A stretch of 64,000 nt of DNA from JAFLBI01 sp964616465 (GTDB taxonomy: Bacteria; Bacteroidota; Bacteroidia; Chitinophagales; Chitinophagaceae), in NCBI GenBank assembly GCA_964616465.1, contig CAZTTO010000011.1:1-64000 (forward strand). Reading direction: 5' to 3'. Made by a program: the position numbers and the translations under genes. Positions within the stretch are counted from its first letter, which is position 1, and every line of letters begins with the position of its first letter. Positions 50,699 through 60,367 of this stretch are shown one piece after another. The notes beneath the pieces are model-generated. The model had not been told where the DNA came from. It worked only from the letters and a program-made list of their open reading frames with translations, and searched no databases.

Positions 50699-52387
50699 TT
50701 AGAAGTCAAATTCTCTTCTTCGCAAATTCATTCTCATGCCAAAACTAAACCAGTTAGTAGTGAATGGCGTTGTTAATCCAGGTCTTGAAAAACGCCTGTA
50801 GGTATATTGTGCATCTAAAAATGTATTTGGGAATAGCTCGTAAGAAACCGACAGATTAGCCATGACCGTTTTACCAAGGATACCACTGCCCGTTCTAAAT
50901 CCGTACTCTCTTGGCCGCTGGAAATAAGTGACCAAAATATTCGACCCAAAGTTTCTTCCCGCCGAATCTAAGCCCTGCTCTACTAACATTGCCTTAGCCT
51001 GCAAATGCCATTTAGGCAAAGGTTGGTACTTTAGAACAGCAAGCCATTCCCTAAAATTAGCTCCAAGCGGATGTGCGAGTGGCTGATTGTAATTCGAAAA
51101 ATCTCCAATAGAATCGCGGTGGGTAAAAGTGAAAGGTCGCACCCAATTGAATTCAACCTGAGCATCTAAATTATCAATGCCAAAGAGGTTGATGGTTTTA
51201 ACGCCTAACTGAGCAGCGTGCTTATTGCCCCACCATCCACGTTTATAGTTCAGTACTTCATTAGCAATAAATTCATTAATCACCAACTGTCCATAAAACT
51301 GTGTTTGACCAAACGCATTGTACTTCACATTCATACCAAGGGTCAGCTTATCCGGACTACCTACTTGTTGTTGTGCCGACAAGAAAAAAATCATGGGATT
51401 CAAGTAATGCCAATCGTATCCATTATCTCTTCCAAAAATGACATGTTCAAATAATCCAATTTGTAATCGCTTATTAATCTGCCAGTCGAGGTGGTGCATA
51501 GCCATATACTTTTGAGGCCTTAACCTTCCATCTTGCTGACTGTTCCTAAAAGATCCTGTAAGCTGCGCGAAAACGTTGGTATAGTTGAATTTCCAGAAAC
51601 GAGTATTGATTTTAAAGAACAGGTAATTCTGCGCAAAATCGCTTAGAATCAAACTTCTAAATCCATGCCCAATAAACAATCGGTCATACGCGAATTGCAT
51701 ATCAATGCCTTTCATTGCCCTAAACTGAATGCCGCCTCTTGCATCTAAATAATCGTATGCATCATTTCTAAAGCGCTTGAATAAGCCAGCTCCGGGCACT
51801 GCATTAAATCTATTGACCCATTGCTGCACATACAAAGGATTTCGCTCCTGATTTTCGGTGAAATACGTATAAAATCCAAGCTTTTCTCCAAGCATACCTC
51901 GCATTACAATACCCCTAGTATTTTGAAACAAATTGGCTGAAACATTATTATCGCCACCGGTTTGAAACCCGAGGACAGGTGCAGCCAGGATGGTGAAATT
52001 TTTATTATGAACCCCAGCAAAAAATGGCTTGCTGAACATATTCTTTTTAAAGAACAACATAGGCTGCAGAGCAGTATCTGCTTGATCGCGCTTCCACTCT
52101 AAATTTTCCATCAAAACTTGCTGAAAATTATATTGATCCACCCGCGAAAAACGCCAATCGCGCTGCTTCATCAAATCAAGTGCATGCTCGACCCGCTCTG
52201 TATTCCACTTCCTATTCCTATAAGGCATTGCCGAGAAATTGAGAACAGAATCGGTTTGCATTTGTATTTCCAGTCTGTCCATAATAGCACCCTGCTTCGA
52301 CCACATAGGCACGTAATCGGATTGGGCATACATAAAAATGGGCAAAAAGAAAAAGAGAAGCTTGATGGTTGTTTTAATAAATTGCAT
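50699..52387 (-). CDS. Wzi/RemB-like outer-membrane protein
   Basis: A 562-residue exported protein (signal peptide about 1-21, ending MYAQ) predicted to be a large beta-barrel from its alternating aromatic strands. DRLFIGHGFRSLILSDFAQNYLFFKINTRFWKFNY (about 235-270) resembles the capsule assembly protein Wzi (GxGxRSLxLSD) and the gliding-motility protein RemB. It may hold surface polysaccharide, perhaps that made by the cluster at the left end. It is divergent from pyrC with only 15 bp between the start codons, so the promoters must lie inside the opposing coding starts. Confidence 0.65.
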   Translation of the reverse strand: MQFIKTTIKLLFFFLPIFMYAQSDYVPMWSKQGAIMDRLEIQMQTDSVLNFSAMPYRNRKWNTERVEHALDLMKQRDWRFSRVDQYNFQQVLMENLEWKRDQADTALQPMLFFKKNMFSKPFFAGVHNKNFTILAAPVLGFQTGGDNNVSANLFQNTRGIVMRGMLGEKLGFYTYFTENQERNPLYVQQWVNRFNAVPGAGLFKRFRNDAYDYLDARGGIQFRAMKGIDMQFAYDRLFIGHGFRSLILSDFAQNYLFFKINTRFWKFNYTNVFAQLTGSFRNSQQDGRLRPQKYMAMHHLDWQINKRLQIGLFEHVIFGRDNGYDWHYLNPMIFFLSAQQQVGSPDKLTLGMNVKYNAFGQTQFYGQLVINEFIANEVLNYKRGWWGNKHAAQLGVKTINLFGIDNLDAQVEFNWVRPFTFTHRDSIGDFSNYNQPLAHPLGANFREWLAVLKYQPLPKWHLQAKAMLVEQGLDSAGRNFGSNILVTYFQRPREYGFRTGSGILGKTVMANLSVSYELFPNTFLDAQYTYRRFSRPGLTTPFTTNWFSFGMRMNLRRREFDF

Positions 52388-52402
52388 ACACTAAATTAAG
52401 TA

Positions 52403-53755
52403 ATGAACCGAATGGAACAGCACCTCATTAAAAATACAGTTTTGGTGAATGAAGGCAAACAAACACCTACCGATATTTTAATTCGTAATGGCAGGATTGA
52501 AAAAATTGCTCCTAATATTAGCGTTTCTGGCAGTGTACATGAAATAGATGGAAGCGGCCTTTTAACTTTGCCTGGGGTGATTGACGATCAGGTTCACTTT
52601 AGAGAGCCTGGACTTACCCATAAAGCGAATATTTATTCAGAGTCAAAAGCCGCTGTTGCAGGTGGTGTAACTACATTCATGGAAATGCCCAATACATTTC
52701 CACCAGCTTTTACACAAGAACTCTTAGAAGAGAAATACAAAATAGGTGCAAATACTTCGCTTGCGAATTATTCCTTTTTTATGGGGACTTCAAATAGCAA
52801 TATTGAAGAAGTGCTAAAAACAAACGATAAAAAGAATGATATCTGTGGCGTAAAAATTTTCATGGGCTCTTCTACAGGAAACATTTTAGTGGACAATCCG
52901 CTTCAACTTGAAAAAGTCTTCAGTGGTGTAGAAGTGCTTATAGCAACACATTGCGAAAGCGAAGCAGTCATGAATGAAAATTACAAGCGTATTAAGCAGG
53001 AGAAGGAAGAATTAACCGCGGCTGATCACCCAAGAATTAAAAATGAAGAAGCCTGTTTTGAATCTTCTTTTCTAGCTATTCAGTATGCAAAAAAACATGG
53101 ATCCAGATTACATGTGCTACATATTTCTACAGAGAAAGAACTCCAACTCTTCACCAATATGGTGCCTCTAAAAGAAAAAAGAATTACTGCAGAAGCTTGT
53201 GTGCATCATTTGCATTTTACAAGCAACGATTATGAAAGATTGGGTAATCTTATCAAATGTAATCCGGCAATCAAAGATCCGCATCATAAAGATGCAATAT
53301 GGAAAGCAGTTTTAGATGATCGAATTGATGTAATTGCTACAGACCACGCACCGCATACCTGGCAAGAGAAGAATGAACCCTATGAACATGCACATGCAGG
53401 ACTTCCACTAGTCCAACATTCATTATTGTTGATGCTGTATTACGTACAACAGGGAAAAATGGATATTGAAACATTGGTACGAAAAATGAGTCATGCAGTA
53501 GCCGATTGTTTTCAGATTCAGGATAGAGGCTATGTTCGTGAAGGATATTATGCAGATTTGGTTATGGTAAATATGAATCGTCCAGTTACTGTTAGTAAAG
53601 AAAATATTTTGTACAAATGTGGATGGAGTCCTTTAGAAGGCTTTGAATTTCCTGCTAGCATTGAACATACGTTTGTCAACGGGCATTTGGTATATAACAA
53701 AGGGCAATTTAATGAGACACAAAAAGGCATGCGCCTTCGCTTTAACAGATCATAA
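52403..53755 (+). CDS. pyrC: Dihydroorotase, Bacteroidota type
   Basis: A 450-residue amidohydrolase that cyclises carbamoyl-aspartate to dihydroorotate in pyrimidine synthesis. LPGVIDDQVHFREPGLTHKAN (about 57-77) is the metal-binding block; the expected HxH reads QxH (Gln63, His65). Lys151 in GVKIFMGSST is the likely carbamylated Lys. VLHISTEKEL, ACVHHL and IATDHAPHTWQEK (Asp about 314) supply the rest, so the site is otherwise complete. From memory DDQVHFREPG is usual in this phylum. ATG 52403 or 52412 are both possible starts. Confidence 0.9.
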   Translation: MNRMEQHLIKNTVLVNEGKQTPTDILIRNGRIEKIAPNISVSGSVHEIDGSGLLTLPGVIDDQVHFREPGLTHKANIYSESKAAVAGGVTTFMEMPNTFPPAFTQELLEEKYKIGANTSLANYSFFMGTSNSNIEEVLKTNDKKNDICGVKIFMGSSTGNILVDNPLQLEKVFSGVEVLIATHCESEAVMNENYKRIKQEKEELTAADHPRIKNEEACFESSFLAIQYAKKHGSRLHVLHISTEKELQLFTNMVPLKEKRITAEACVHHLHFTSNDYERLGNLIKCNPAIKDPHHKDAIWKAVLDDRIDVIATDHAPHTWQEKNEPYEHAHAGLPLVQHSLLLMLYYVQQGKMDIETLVRKMSHAVADCFQIQDRGYVREGYYADLVMVNMNRPVTVSKENILYKCGWSPLEGFEFPASIEHTFVNGHLVYNKGQFNETQKGMRLRFNRS

Positions 53756-53767
53756 GAGTTGTGTAAT

Positions 53768-55090
53768 ATGCAAATTGATAAAACTACCATACAAGATCTC
53801 TCCATCTTTCACCATGAGCAAGAGCAAGCTATATGCTCCATGCTCGACTTTACGCATACCAATGATGGAAGAAACTATTTACAATTTGTATTAAGTCACC
53901 CTTTAGACTCTATTGCTGCAATTCATGACACCCAACAAACCATTCGTGCATTGAGTGCCGTTGCAGATCATTGGCCACCCACCATTACCAACGGAACTAT
54001 CATGATGATGGAAAAGTTTTTTGATACGGCTATCAATTCCTACCCACATCAACCAACAGTTTTAAGTGCACTTTTTTACAAAATTTTCAATAGTCACGAT
54101 TTCTCTTTAACACGCTATTCTATTCAACATTTCGCCGACTTCTTTACCGGATTGCAACAAATTTTAGCATGTATTGATGAAGATACTTATTCAAAAAAAC
54201 TGTCAGCCTGGTTACAAAGAATTCGCCAACTGCTCGATAAAGATATGATTCATGAAATAGCGCAGTGCAAAGCAGAAAAACTAAGTGCGAGAGAAGTAAT
54301 TATATATGGTAGATTTTTGAGGCATCATTTTAAAATTGCAACACAAGAATTAATAGAGTTATTTGCAAAAATTGATGCTTACTTAAGCTTAGCTATTGCA
54401 TGTAAAAAATTCAATTTACTTTTTCCTGAATTTGAAGCTGCCGACGAACCATTTGTAACGGCAGAAAATTTATTTCACATACTACTTGAAAAACCTGTTC
54501 CCTACAGTGTTGACCTTTCTCACCACAAAAATTTTCTTTTCTTAACTGGTGCAAACATGGCTGGAAAAAGCACTTTCATAAAAGCTTTGGGTGTTGCAGT
54601 TTATTTAGCACACTTAGGTATTGGCGTTCCAGCAAAATCATTTAGGCTTAGCTTCTTTGATGGTATCCTTAGCAATATTCATGTCATGGATAATATTGTG
54701 AAGGGAGAAAGCTATTTCTTCAATGAAGTACAACGCATCAAAAACACCATTGAAAAAATTAGTGATGGAAAAAAATGGCTGATTTTAATTGATGAGTTAT
54801 TTAAGGGGACTAATATGGAAGATGCCATGAAATGCAGTAAGACTGTGATAGAAGGATTGAATAAAAGCAGGAATGCACTCTTTGTTTTGTCGACACATTT
54901 GTATGAGATAGGCGGTTCTTTACAACAACACGATAATATGATTTTCCGCTATTTCGAAACATCTGTAGTTAAAGATCAGCTCATGTTCAGCTACCAGCTA
55001 AAAGATGGTGTGAGCAGCGACAGATTGGGCTATCTCATTTTAAGAAGAGAAGGTGTGATAGACATGTTGAATGAGATTGGGACAAAATAA
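53768..55090 (+). CDS. MutS-family ATPase lacking mismatch-recognition domains
   Basis: A 440-residue protein with a MutS core helical region (about 1-235) and the MutS ABC-type ATPase (about 240-440). LFLTGANMAGKSTFIKALG is Walker A, SYFFNEVQRIKNTIEKI replaces the Q/signature region, and LILIDELFKGTNMEDAMKCS is Walker B. The N-terminal mismatch-binding and connector domains of MutS are absent, and so is the Smr domain of MutS2. Such short proteins are common in Bacteroidota; their job is unknown. TTG 53759 is open, but ATG 53768 (MQIDKTTIQD) is preferred. It follows pyrC by 12 bp. Confidence 0.85.
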   Translation: MQIDKTTIQDLSIFHHEQEQAICSMLDFTHTNDGRNYLQFVLSHPLDSIAAIHDTQQTIRALSAVADHWPPTITNGTIMMMEKFFDTAINSYPHQPTVLSALFYKIFNSHDFSLTRYSIQHFADFFTGLQQILACIDEDTYSKKLSAWLQRIRQLLDKDMIHEIAQCKAEKLSAREVIIYGRFLRHHFKIATQELIELFAKIDAYLSLAIACKKFNLLFPEFEAADEPFVTAENLFHILLEKPVPYSVDLSHHKNFLFLTGANMAGKSTFIKALGVAVYLAHLGIGVPAKSFRLSFFDGILSNIHVMDNIVKGESYFFNEVQRIKNTIEKISDGKKWLILIDELFKGTNMEDAMKCSKTVIEGLNKSRNALFVLSTHLYEIGGSLQQHDNMIFRYFETSVVKDQLMFSYQLKDGVSSDRLGYLILRREGVIDMLNEIGTK

Positions 55091-55099
55091 TTTTTTTCC

Positions 55100-55107
55100 T
55101 ACTTTTA
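55100..55107 (+). promoter_or_regulatory. Possible -7 box before the comM/yifB gene
   Basis: TACTTTTA, one mismatch from TAnnTTTG, 17 nt before ATG 55125 and after the MutS-like stop. Confidence 0.35.
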
Positions 55108-55124
55108 CATAAATCGTTATTGCT

Positions 55125-56669
55125 ATGTTAGTCAAAACCTTTGGCAGCGCCGTATACGGCGTGGAAGCCATTACCATTACTATTGAAGGGCATTTAGCGC
55201 CTGGTGAATTGAAATACTTTATAGTTGGTCTTCCCGACAATGCAGTTAAAGAAAGCACTATGCGTATTGAGAGTGCTTTAAAATCGAATAAACTACAATG
55301 GCCTAGAACAAAATATGTTGTGAATATGGCTCCTGCCGATATCAAAAAAACAGGAGCTGCTTTTGATCTTCCTATTGCTACGGGAATTCTTGCTGCAACT
55401 GGACAAATAAAATGCATTGACCATTTACAAGACTTCATCATTATGGGTGAACTTGGATTAGATGGCAGTATTCAACCAATAAGAGGTGCTTTGCCCATTG
55501 CCATTCAAGCCAGAAAAGAAGGATTCAAAGGTATGATTGTTCCACTTGCAAATGCAAGAGAGGCTGCTATGGTACAGCAACTAGATGTATACGGAGTATC
55601 ACACATTAATGAGGTTATTGCACTTTTTTCATCCAATAACAGACAAGAACCTTTGAGGGTAAATACGCGTGAAGATTTTTTTAATGCACAGCAGTTTTTC
55701 GACATTGATTTTCAAGAAGTAAAAGGTCAAGAAAATATAAAGAGGGCGTTGGAAATTGCGGCTGCGGGTGGACATAATGCAATTTTAATTGGACCACCTG
55801 GAGCCGGAAAAACCATGCTAGCAAAAAGATTGCCTACCATACTCCCGCCATTAACTTTACATGAGGCATTAGAAACGACCAAAATTCACAGTGTCGCAGG
55901 AAAACTACCTGAAAACGCCACACTGGTTGCCAAAAGACCTTTCCGTTCACCACACCATACAGTTTCAGATGTTGCGCTTGTAGGTGGTGGTGGCATTCCT
56001 CAACCCGGAGAAATTTCATTGGCACATAATGGCGTTTTGTTTCTAGATGAACTGCCAGAGTTCAAAAGAACTGTGTTAGAAGTCATGAGACAGCCAATGG
56101 AAGAAAGAAAAGTGACTATTTCAAGAGCTAGAATTGCCGTTGATTTTCCTGCAAGCTTTATGCTCATAGCATCTATGAATCCTTGTCCCTGTGGCTTTTA
56201 CAACCACCCTGAAAAAGAATGTACTTGCGCACCGGGTACTGTCCAGAAATATCTTAATAAAGTATCTGGACCATTACTAGATAGGATTGATTTGCATGTG
56301 GAAGTAACACCTGTAAGTTTTCAAGAATTAAGCAGTCAGCCTAAGGGAGAAAACTCGGCAGCGATTCGTGAACGTGTGATGCATGCAAGACAAATACAAA
56401 GCGAACGCTTCAAAGAGCAAGAAGGAATTTTTGCAAATGCACAAATGAATTCTAAACTATTAAGGGAGATCTGCAGATTACAACCTGCTGGAGAAAGTCT
56501 TTTGAAAACAGCAATGGAAAAACTTAACTTAAGTGCAAGAGCCTATGATAGGATTTTAAAAGTAAGCAGAACGATTGCCGACTTAGAGAAAACAGATGAA
56601 ATACTAACGCATCATGTCGCAGAAGCCATACAATATAGAAGTTTAGACAGAGAAGGATGGGCTGGATAA
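55125..56669 (+). CDS. comM: YifB/ComM family Mg-chelatase-like AAA+ ATPase
   Basis: A 514-residue AAA+ protein of the YifB/ComM group. ComM in Vibrio is a helicase promoting branch migration in natural transformation. The N-terminal Lon-like domain (about 1-165: VYGVEAITITIEGHLAPGELKYFIVGLPDNAVKES) is followed by the ATPase with Walker A ILIGPPGAGKTMLAKRLP (about 224-241), FRSPHHTVSDVALVGGG, Walker B LFLDELPEF and ASMNPCPCGFYNHPEKECTC, whose Cys residues are characteristic. The C-terminal helical part contains LSARAYDRILKVSRTIADLE. Full length. No other competence gene adjoins. Confidence 0.92.
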   Translation: MLVKTFGSAVYGVEAITITIEGHLAPGELKYFIVGLPDNAVKESTMRIESALKSNKLQWPRTKYVVNMAPADIKKTGAAFDLPIATGILAATGQIKCIDHLQDFIIMGELGLDGSIQPIRGALPIAIQARKEGFKGMIVPLANAREAAMVQQLDVYGVSHINEVIALFSSNNRQEPLRVNTREDFFNAQQFFDIDFQEVKGQENIKRALEIAAAGGHNAILIGPPGAGKTMLAKRLPTILPPLTLHEALETTKIHSVAGKLPENATLVAKRPFRSPHHTVSDVALVGGGGIPQPGEISLAHNGVLFLDELPEFKRTVLEVMRQPMEERKVTISRARIAVDFPASFMLIASMNPCPCGFYNHPEKECTCAPGTVQKYLNKVSGPLLDRIDLHVEVTPVSFQELSSQPKGENSAAIRERVMHARQIQSERFKEQEGIFANAQMNSKLLREICRLQPAGESLLKTAMEKLNLSARAYDRILKVSRTIADLEKTDEILTHHVAEAIQYRSLDREGWAG

Positions 56670-56673
56670 AAAA

Positions 56674-56699
56674 GGGCGCAGTAATTTCTTACTACGCCC
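56674..56699 (-). terminator. Intrinsic terminator of the first giant secreted gene
   Basis: GGGCG-C-AGTAA-TTTC-TTACT-A-CGCCC: stem of 11 with one mismatch. On the minus strand it is followed by a TTTTTT run, so it terminates the gene ending at 56728. Confidence 0.7.
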
Positions 56700-56727
56700 A
56701 GCCATCACCACTTCTCTACGCATCTAT

Positions 56728-59700
56728 TTACTTCATCATCACTTTTACTGGTTTATAGGTAACACCATTGGCACCAGTCAAATGCAGAATCAAAATTCTT
56801 TGTCCGCCATTATATGCATCTTGACGACCTAATTCAACAGTTACTTGGTTTTCGCCTTGTATAGCTTGAATAGCTCTACTCATCACTACCCTACCTGTTG
56901 CAGCATCTGTCATGCGCATTGTTAATGGAGTTTCAACTGCACTGCGGAATTGCACTGTAAATCTTCCATTGTTAGGGTTTGGAAATGCTTGCACTTCTTT
57001 GGCTTCTAAACTGCGTAAATAATCAACATCTACTTTTGTAAATCCAACTTTTCCAAGAGTTGTATTAACAGCAGTATTAGCAGCATTTACTTCAATACTA
57101 AATATTACACTGGTAATATCGTTTGGATTCAACTTACCAGCAATACCAGCACTCGTAAAATCATTTAAGCTAATTTGATATTCACGCTTATTCTGATCAA
57201 GGTTGACAGTATAAGTATATTGGTTATTCCATTCTTTCACACCTTCTTTTACAAGTATAATTTTTAATTTTTGTCCACCCGTAGCCTCAAAGCGCAAAGT
57301 CTTGTAAGCTCTAAGATCAGCCGCTGCTGCACCACCTCTCAAGTACTTATAGGCAGTAATATAATTGCTGGTTGTGCCTTCAATTTTTACATCACGGAAA
57401 AGAGGATATTCATCTTGGTAAACACGAGCAGCATCATTACTTACTGTAAAGTTCTTGATAGTTGTTCTTGCACGATCATAATCCAATCCCCAAATACCAT
57501 CACTCATATATACTAGGTCCATTAGTTCACCATTAATAAACATACGAACATCACTTTCAAATCCATCGCGCATATCTAGCTCAATAGTAGAACGACCTTC
57601 ACCTTGTAGTGTGAATGGTACTTTACGTTTTGTAATTTGTGCTTGTTCACTTAATTTCTCATCTAATTCAAAGTATCCCGTTGTTCTTTCTGTTGTGTTT
57701 TCAAGAGTAAGAATTAGTTTACTTCCCGCACGACGACCAGCAACTACATAAGCACCTGGTAAATCTGCATTTTTTGCACCTTGAGTAACTCTTCCGGCTA
57801 CTTGTAATCTGTTTAAAATATCTGTTGCAAGCTGACGCATCATTTCTGGAGTTTCAGCCCATACTTGGAAGTTATACATCACATCATCGTTCACATAATC
57901 TTTGGTGAACCATTTGCTTTCAATATTGAAATTATCACGACCAGCTTTCGCACCAGCAGAGAAGCTCATAGCATATTCTACTTTACCACTCTCTTGTCGA
58001 ATTTTGTAGGCCAAAACATTCACTGCACCTATACTTACTTTTTCTATACCCAACATTTGAGCACCACGCAAACGATCACAAATAGGTTTGGTGTGGTTAT
58101 AAACCTGATCTAAAGTTTTGGTAGCAAAGGCAACACCTCTTGCAATATTAGATCTTGTAAAGTCAACACTCATTACTTCAACTGCGTTGGTAAACTGTGT
58201 TAAATCGGTTGGAGAAGTAACAAAGGCCTGATAACCTGGTAATCCAGCCGGCATAATATCTGCAAGGCGAACTGCACCTGTATTCATTGTGCTAATTCCA
58301 TTTCTATCATTACTTACAGGACCATTCCACTTAGGTGTTGCACCATAGTTAGTTTCACCTACTACACCTGCTTTAGCCATTGCCATATTGCGTTTACCAA
58401 TTACTTCACCTAAACTATAGCTTTCTACACCACCAGTTGCACCACCACTTACACCACAGCTTACTGTGAATTCAGGGTCTACTACTAATCTAGTAAATCC
58501 ACCATTAGGAGATGCTCCCGCTTTCATTAATACAACCATATTGCTATCACTAATGACCCAAGCTTTCATCCTATCATAGTTAGCACCACTGAATATAAAT
58601 GTGTAAACAATACTGATTCCTGCTGTATTGGTACCTGCATCATCTTTGATACCTACAAACGGACTATTTATTCCAGTAAAGAAGTTTTGATAAGAACCAT
58701 CTTGACCAAAAGACCATACCGGATTACCAGGAGTTCTAGTTCGAGCGGTGGTATTTACAGGGAAACCAAAAGTAACATGACTTAAATCCTTAGATGTACT
58801 TGGACTAGTAATAGTAATCACCCATCGCATACTTTCACAATCGTCTACAATACTATCTACACGTGCAGTCCATTCATTCTGATTACCAGATTGGTTACCA
58901 CAATTTGTAACTGTAAGAGCAACAGTTCTTTGATTAGTTCCACAATTATTTGTAACAGTATATGTAATCTGAGCAGTACCAGCTGCAACACCCGTAATTA
59001 ATCCAGTGTTTGGATGAACAGTTGCTATTGCAGTTTGAGCAGAACTCCACACACCACCTGTAGTAGCAGATGCCCAAGTGACTTGACTACCTGCACATAC
59101 TTGTGTTGCTCCATTAAAGACAGCAGGTCTTGTAGGAGGACCATTCACTTGAATGGTTTTTGTTACTTCTGCAACACCACACTGCTCCTCAATAATATAT
59201 CGGATAGTAGCAGTACCTTCTGCAACACCTGTTACAACACCTGTAGTTACGTTTACTGTTGCAATATCGGTTTGATTACTTAACCACATACCATTTGGAG
59301 TTGCGTTGGTAAATGTTGTATTAGCTCCAACACAAACCTCGTTTGCACCAGCAATAGCAGCTGGAGTAGCAGGAGGATCTTTAACAGTAATAGTTCTTGT
59401 AACAACAGTAGAACAAGCTTCAGATGCAGTTACAGTATATCTGATGGTTGTAGTACCCGCTGCAACGCCTGTAACCTGACCATTATTATTAACTGTAGCA
59501 ACGGCTGTATTCAAGCTTGTCCATACACCATTTGGTGTAGCATTATTGAATTGAACATTGGTGCCTCTACATACTTCCTGAAAGCCTGTGATGGCTGCTA
59601 CAACTGGAGGTGTACAAGGAGGCACACAAGGTGTTGTTATAACTGGGTCTACCATATAGCTCACAAAACCTCCATTTGGAGATGCGCCAGCCTTAGTTAA

Positions 59701-60132
59701 GACTATAAGTGGACTATTACCATTCACCCAGTTTTTGATGGTGGTATAATTGGCACCTGTATACGTAAACGTATACACAATATTGAAACCAGCACTGTTT
59801 GTGCCAGCATCATCTTTAATACCATTAAAAGGAGAGCTTATTCCAGGAATATCATTTTTATAAGATCCATCATTACCAAATGACCAAGCAGCATTACCTG
59901 GGGTTCGTGTTCTAGTATTGGCGTTTACTGGGAAGCCAAAAGTAGCATGGCTCAAGTCTTTAGATGTACTAGGACTAGTTATTGTTATGGTGAATGTAAT
60001 GCTGTTACAATCATCTACCACTGAATTCAGTACGGCTGTCCACTGGTTGGTATTACTACCCTGTGCAACTGCAGCGAGTGACACAAAAAGCGGAAGTATC
60101 CAACGAAATAGATGTGTAAAAATCGTTTTCAT
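56728..60132 (-). CDS. Giant secreted protein with three Ig-like repeats and type IX sorting tail
   Basis: An 1134-residue exported protein. Order: signal peptide (1-24, ending AVAQ); module A (about 25-173, WTAVLNSVVDDCNSITFTIT ... GASPNGGF); three Ig-like BIG_2-type repeats of 79-80 residues (about 174-411, each with EVC/QVC, ATPNGxW, ATVN and GVAxGTxxIRYT); a second copy of module A (about 412-560); and a C-terminal region of about 570 residues that is nearly shared with the next gene and ends in a type IX secretion tail (FPNPNNGRFTVQF ... TGANGVTYKPVKVMMK). It is probably attached to or released from the cell surface as an adhesin-like protein. The open frame extends to 60237; ATG 60132 gives the signal peptide. 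Confidence 0.85.
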   Translation of the reverse strand: MKTIFTHLFRWILPLFVSLAAVAQGSNTNQWTAVLNSVVDDCNSITFTITITSPSTSKDLSHATFGFPVNANTRTRTPGNAAWSFGNDGSYKNDIPGISSPFNGIKDDAGTNSAGFNIVYTFTYTGANYTTIKNWVNGNSPLIVLTKAGASPNGGFVSYMVDPVITTPCVPPCTPPVVAAITGFQEVCRGTNVQFNNATPNGVWTSLNTAVATVNNNGQVTGVAAGTTTIRYTVTASEACSTVVTRTITVKDPPATPAAIAGANEVCVGANTTFTNATPNGMWLSNQTDIATVNVTTGVVTGVAEGTATIRYIIEEQCGVAEVTKTIQVNGPPTRPAVFNGATQVCAGSQVTWASATTGGVWSSAQTAIATVHPNTGLITGVAAGTAQITYTVTNNCGTNQRTVALTVTNCGNQSGNQNEWTARVDSIVDDCESMRWVITITSPSTSKDLSHVTFGFPVNTTARTRTPGNPVWSFGQDGSYQNFFTGINSPFVGIKDDAGTNTAGISIVYTFIFSGANYDRMKAWVISDSNMVVLMKAGASPNGGFTRLVVDPEFTVSCGVSGGATGGVESYSLGEVIGKRNMAMAKAGVVGETNYGATPKWNGPVSNDRNGISTMNTGAVRLADIMPAGLPGYQAFVTSPTDLTQFTNAVEVMSVDFTRSNIARGVAFATKTLDQVYNHTKPICDRLRGAQMLGIEKVSIGAVNVLAYKIRQESGKVEYAMSFSAGAKAGRDNFNIESKWFTKDYVNDDVMYNFQVWAETPEMMRQLATDILNRLQVAGRVTQGAKNADLPGAYVVAGRRAGSKLILTLENTTERTTGYFELDEKLSEQAQITKRKVPFTLQGEGRSTIELDMRDGFESDVRMFINGELMDLVYMSDGIWGLDYDRARTTIKNFTVSNDAARVYQDEYPLFRDVKIEGTTSNYITAYKYLRGGAAAADLRAYKTLRFEATGGQKLKIILVKEGVKEWNNQYTYTVNLDQNKREYQISLNDFTSAGIAGKLNPNDITSVIFSIEVNAANTAVNTTLGKVGFTKVDVDYLRSLEAKEVQAFPNPNNGRFTVQFRSAVETPLTMRMTDAATGRVVMSRAIQAIQGENQVTVELGRQDAYNGGQRILILHLTGANGVTYKPVKVMMK

Positions 60133-60312
60133 GACGTTTGTTTGAAGTGTAATTCTTACAGGTAAATAACAGCACCGTTCAAGGCAACTATTCCAATACA
60201 CCTGCATATGCAAATTACCTAAGGCCCATTCGACCACCTATCAAGCAAACTTGAATTATGGTTAGTAATACTACTACATCTTTCTAGTTTTGATTACGAA
60301 CGTTTTATGCAA
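60133..60312. other. Upstream region of the first giant gene
   Basis: About 180 bp before ATG 60132 (minus strand). I see no exact TAnnTTTG box at close range and no hairpin. The promoter may lie here, since a terminator for the upstream gene follows at 60317. Confidence 0.4.
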
Positions 60313-60316
60313 TAAA

Positions 60317-60343
60317 AAAAGGTGAGCCATTTTGACCCACCTT
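60317..60343 (-). terminator. Intrinsic terminator of the second giant secreted gene
   Basis: AAGGTG at the left and CACCTT at the right form a 6-bp closing stem, with inner G-C pairing around a CCATTTTGA-type loop. On the minus strand it is followed by TTTTTTTATT. It lies 25 bp beyond the stop at 60368 and so separates the two paralogues into different transcripts. Confidence 0.75.
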
Positions 60344-60367
60344 ATATTTTCTGTGTTTGATTTGCTT

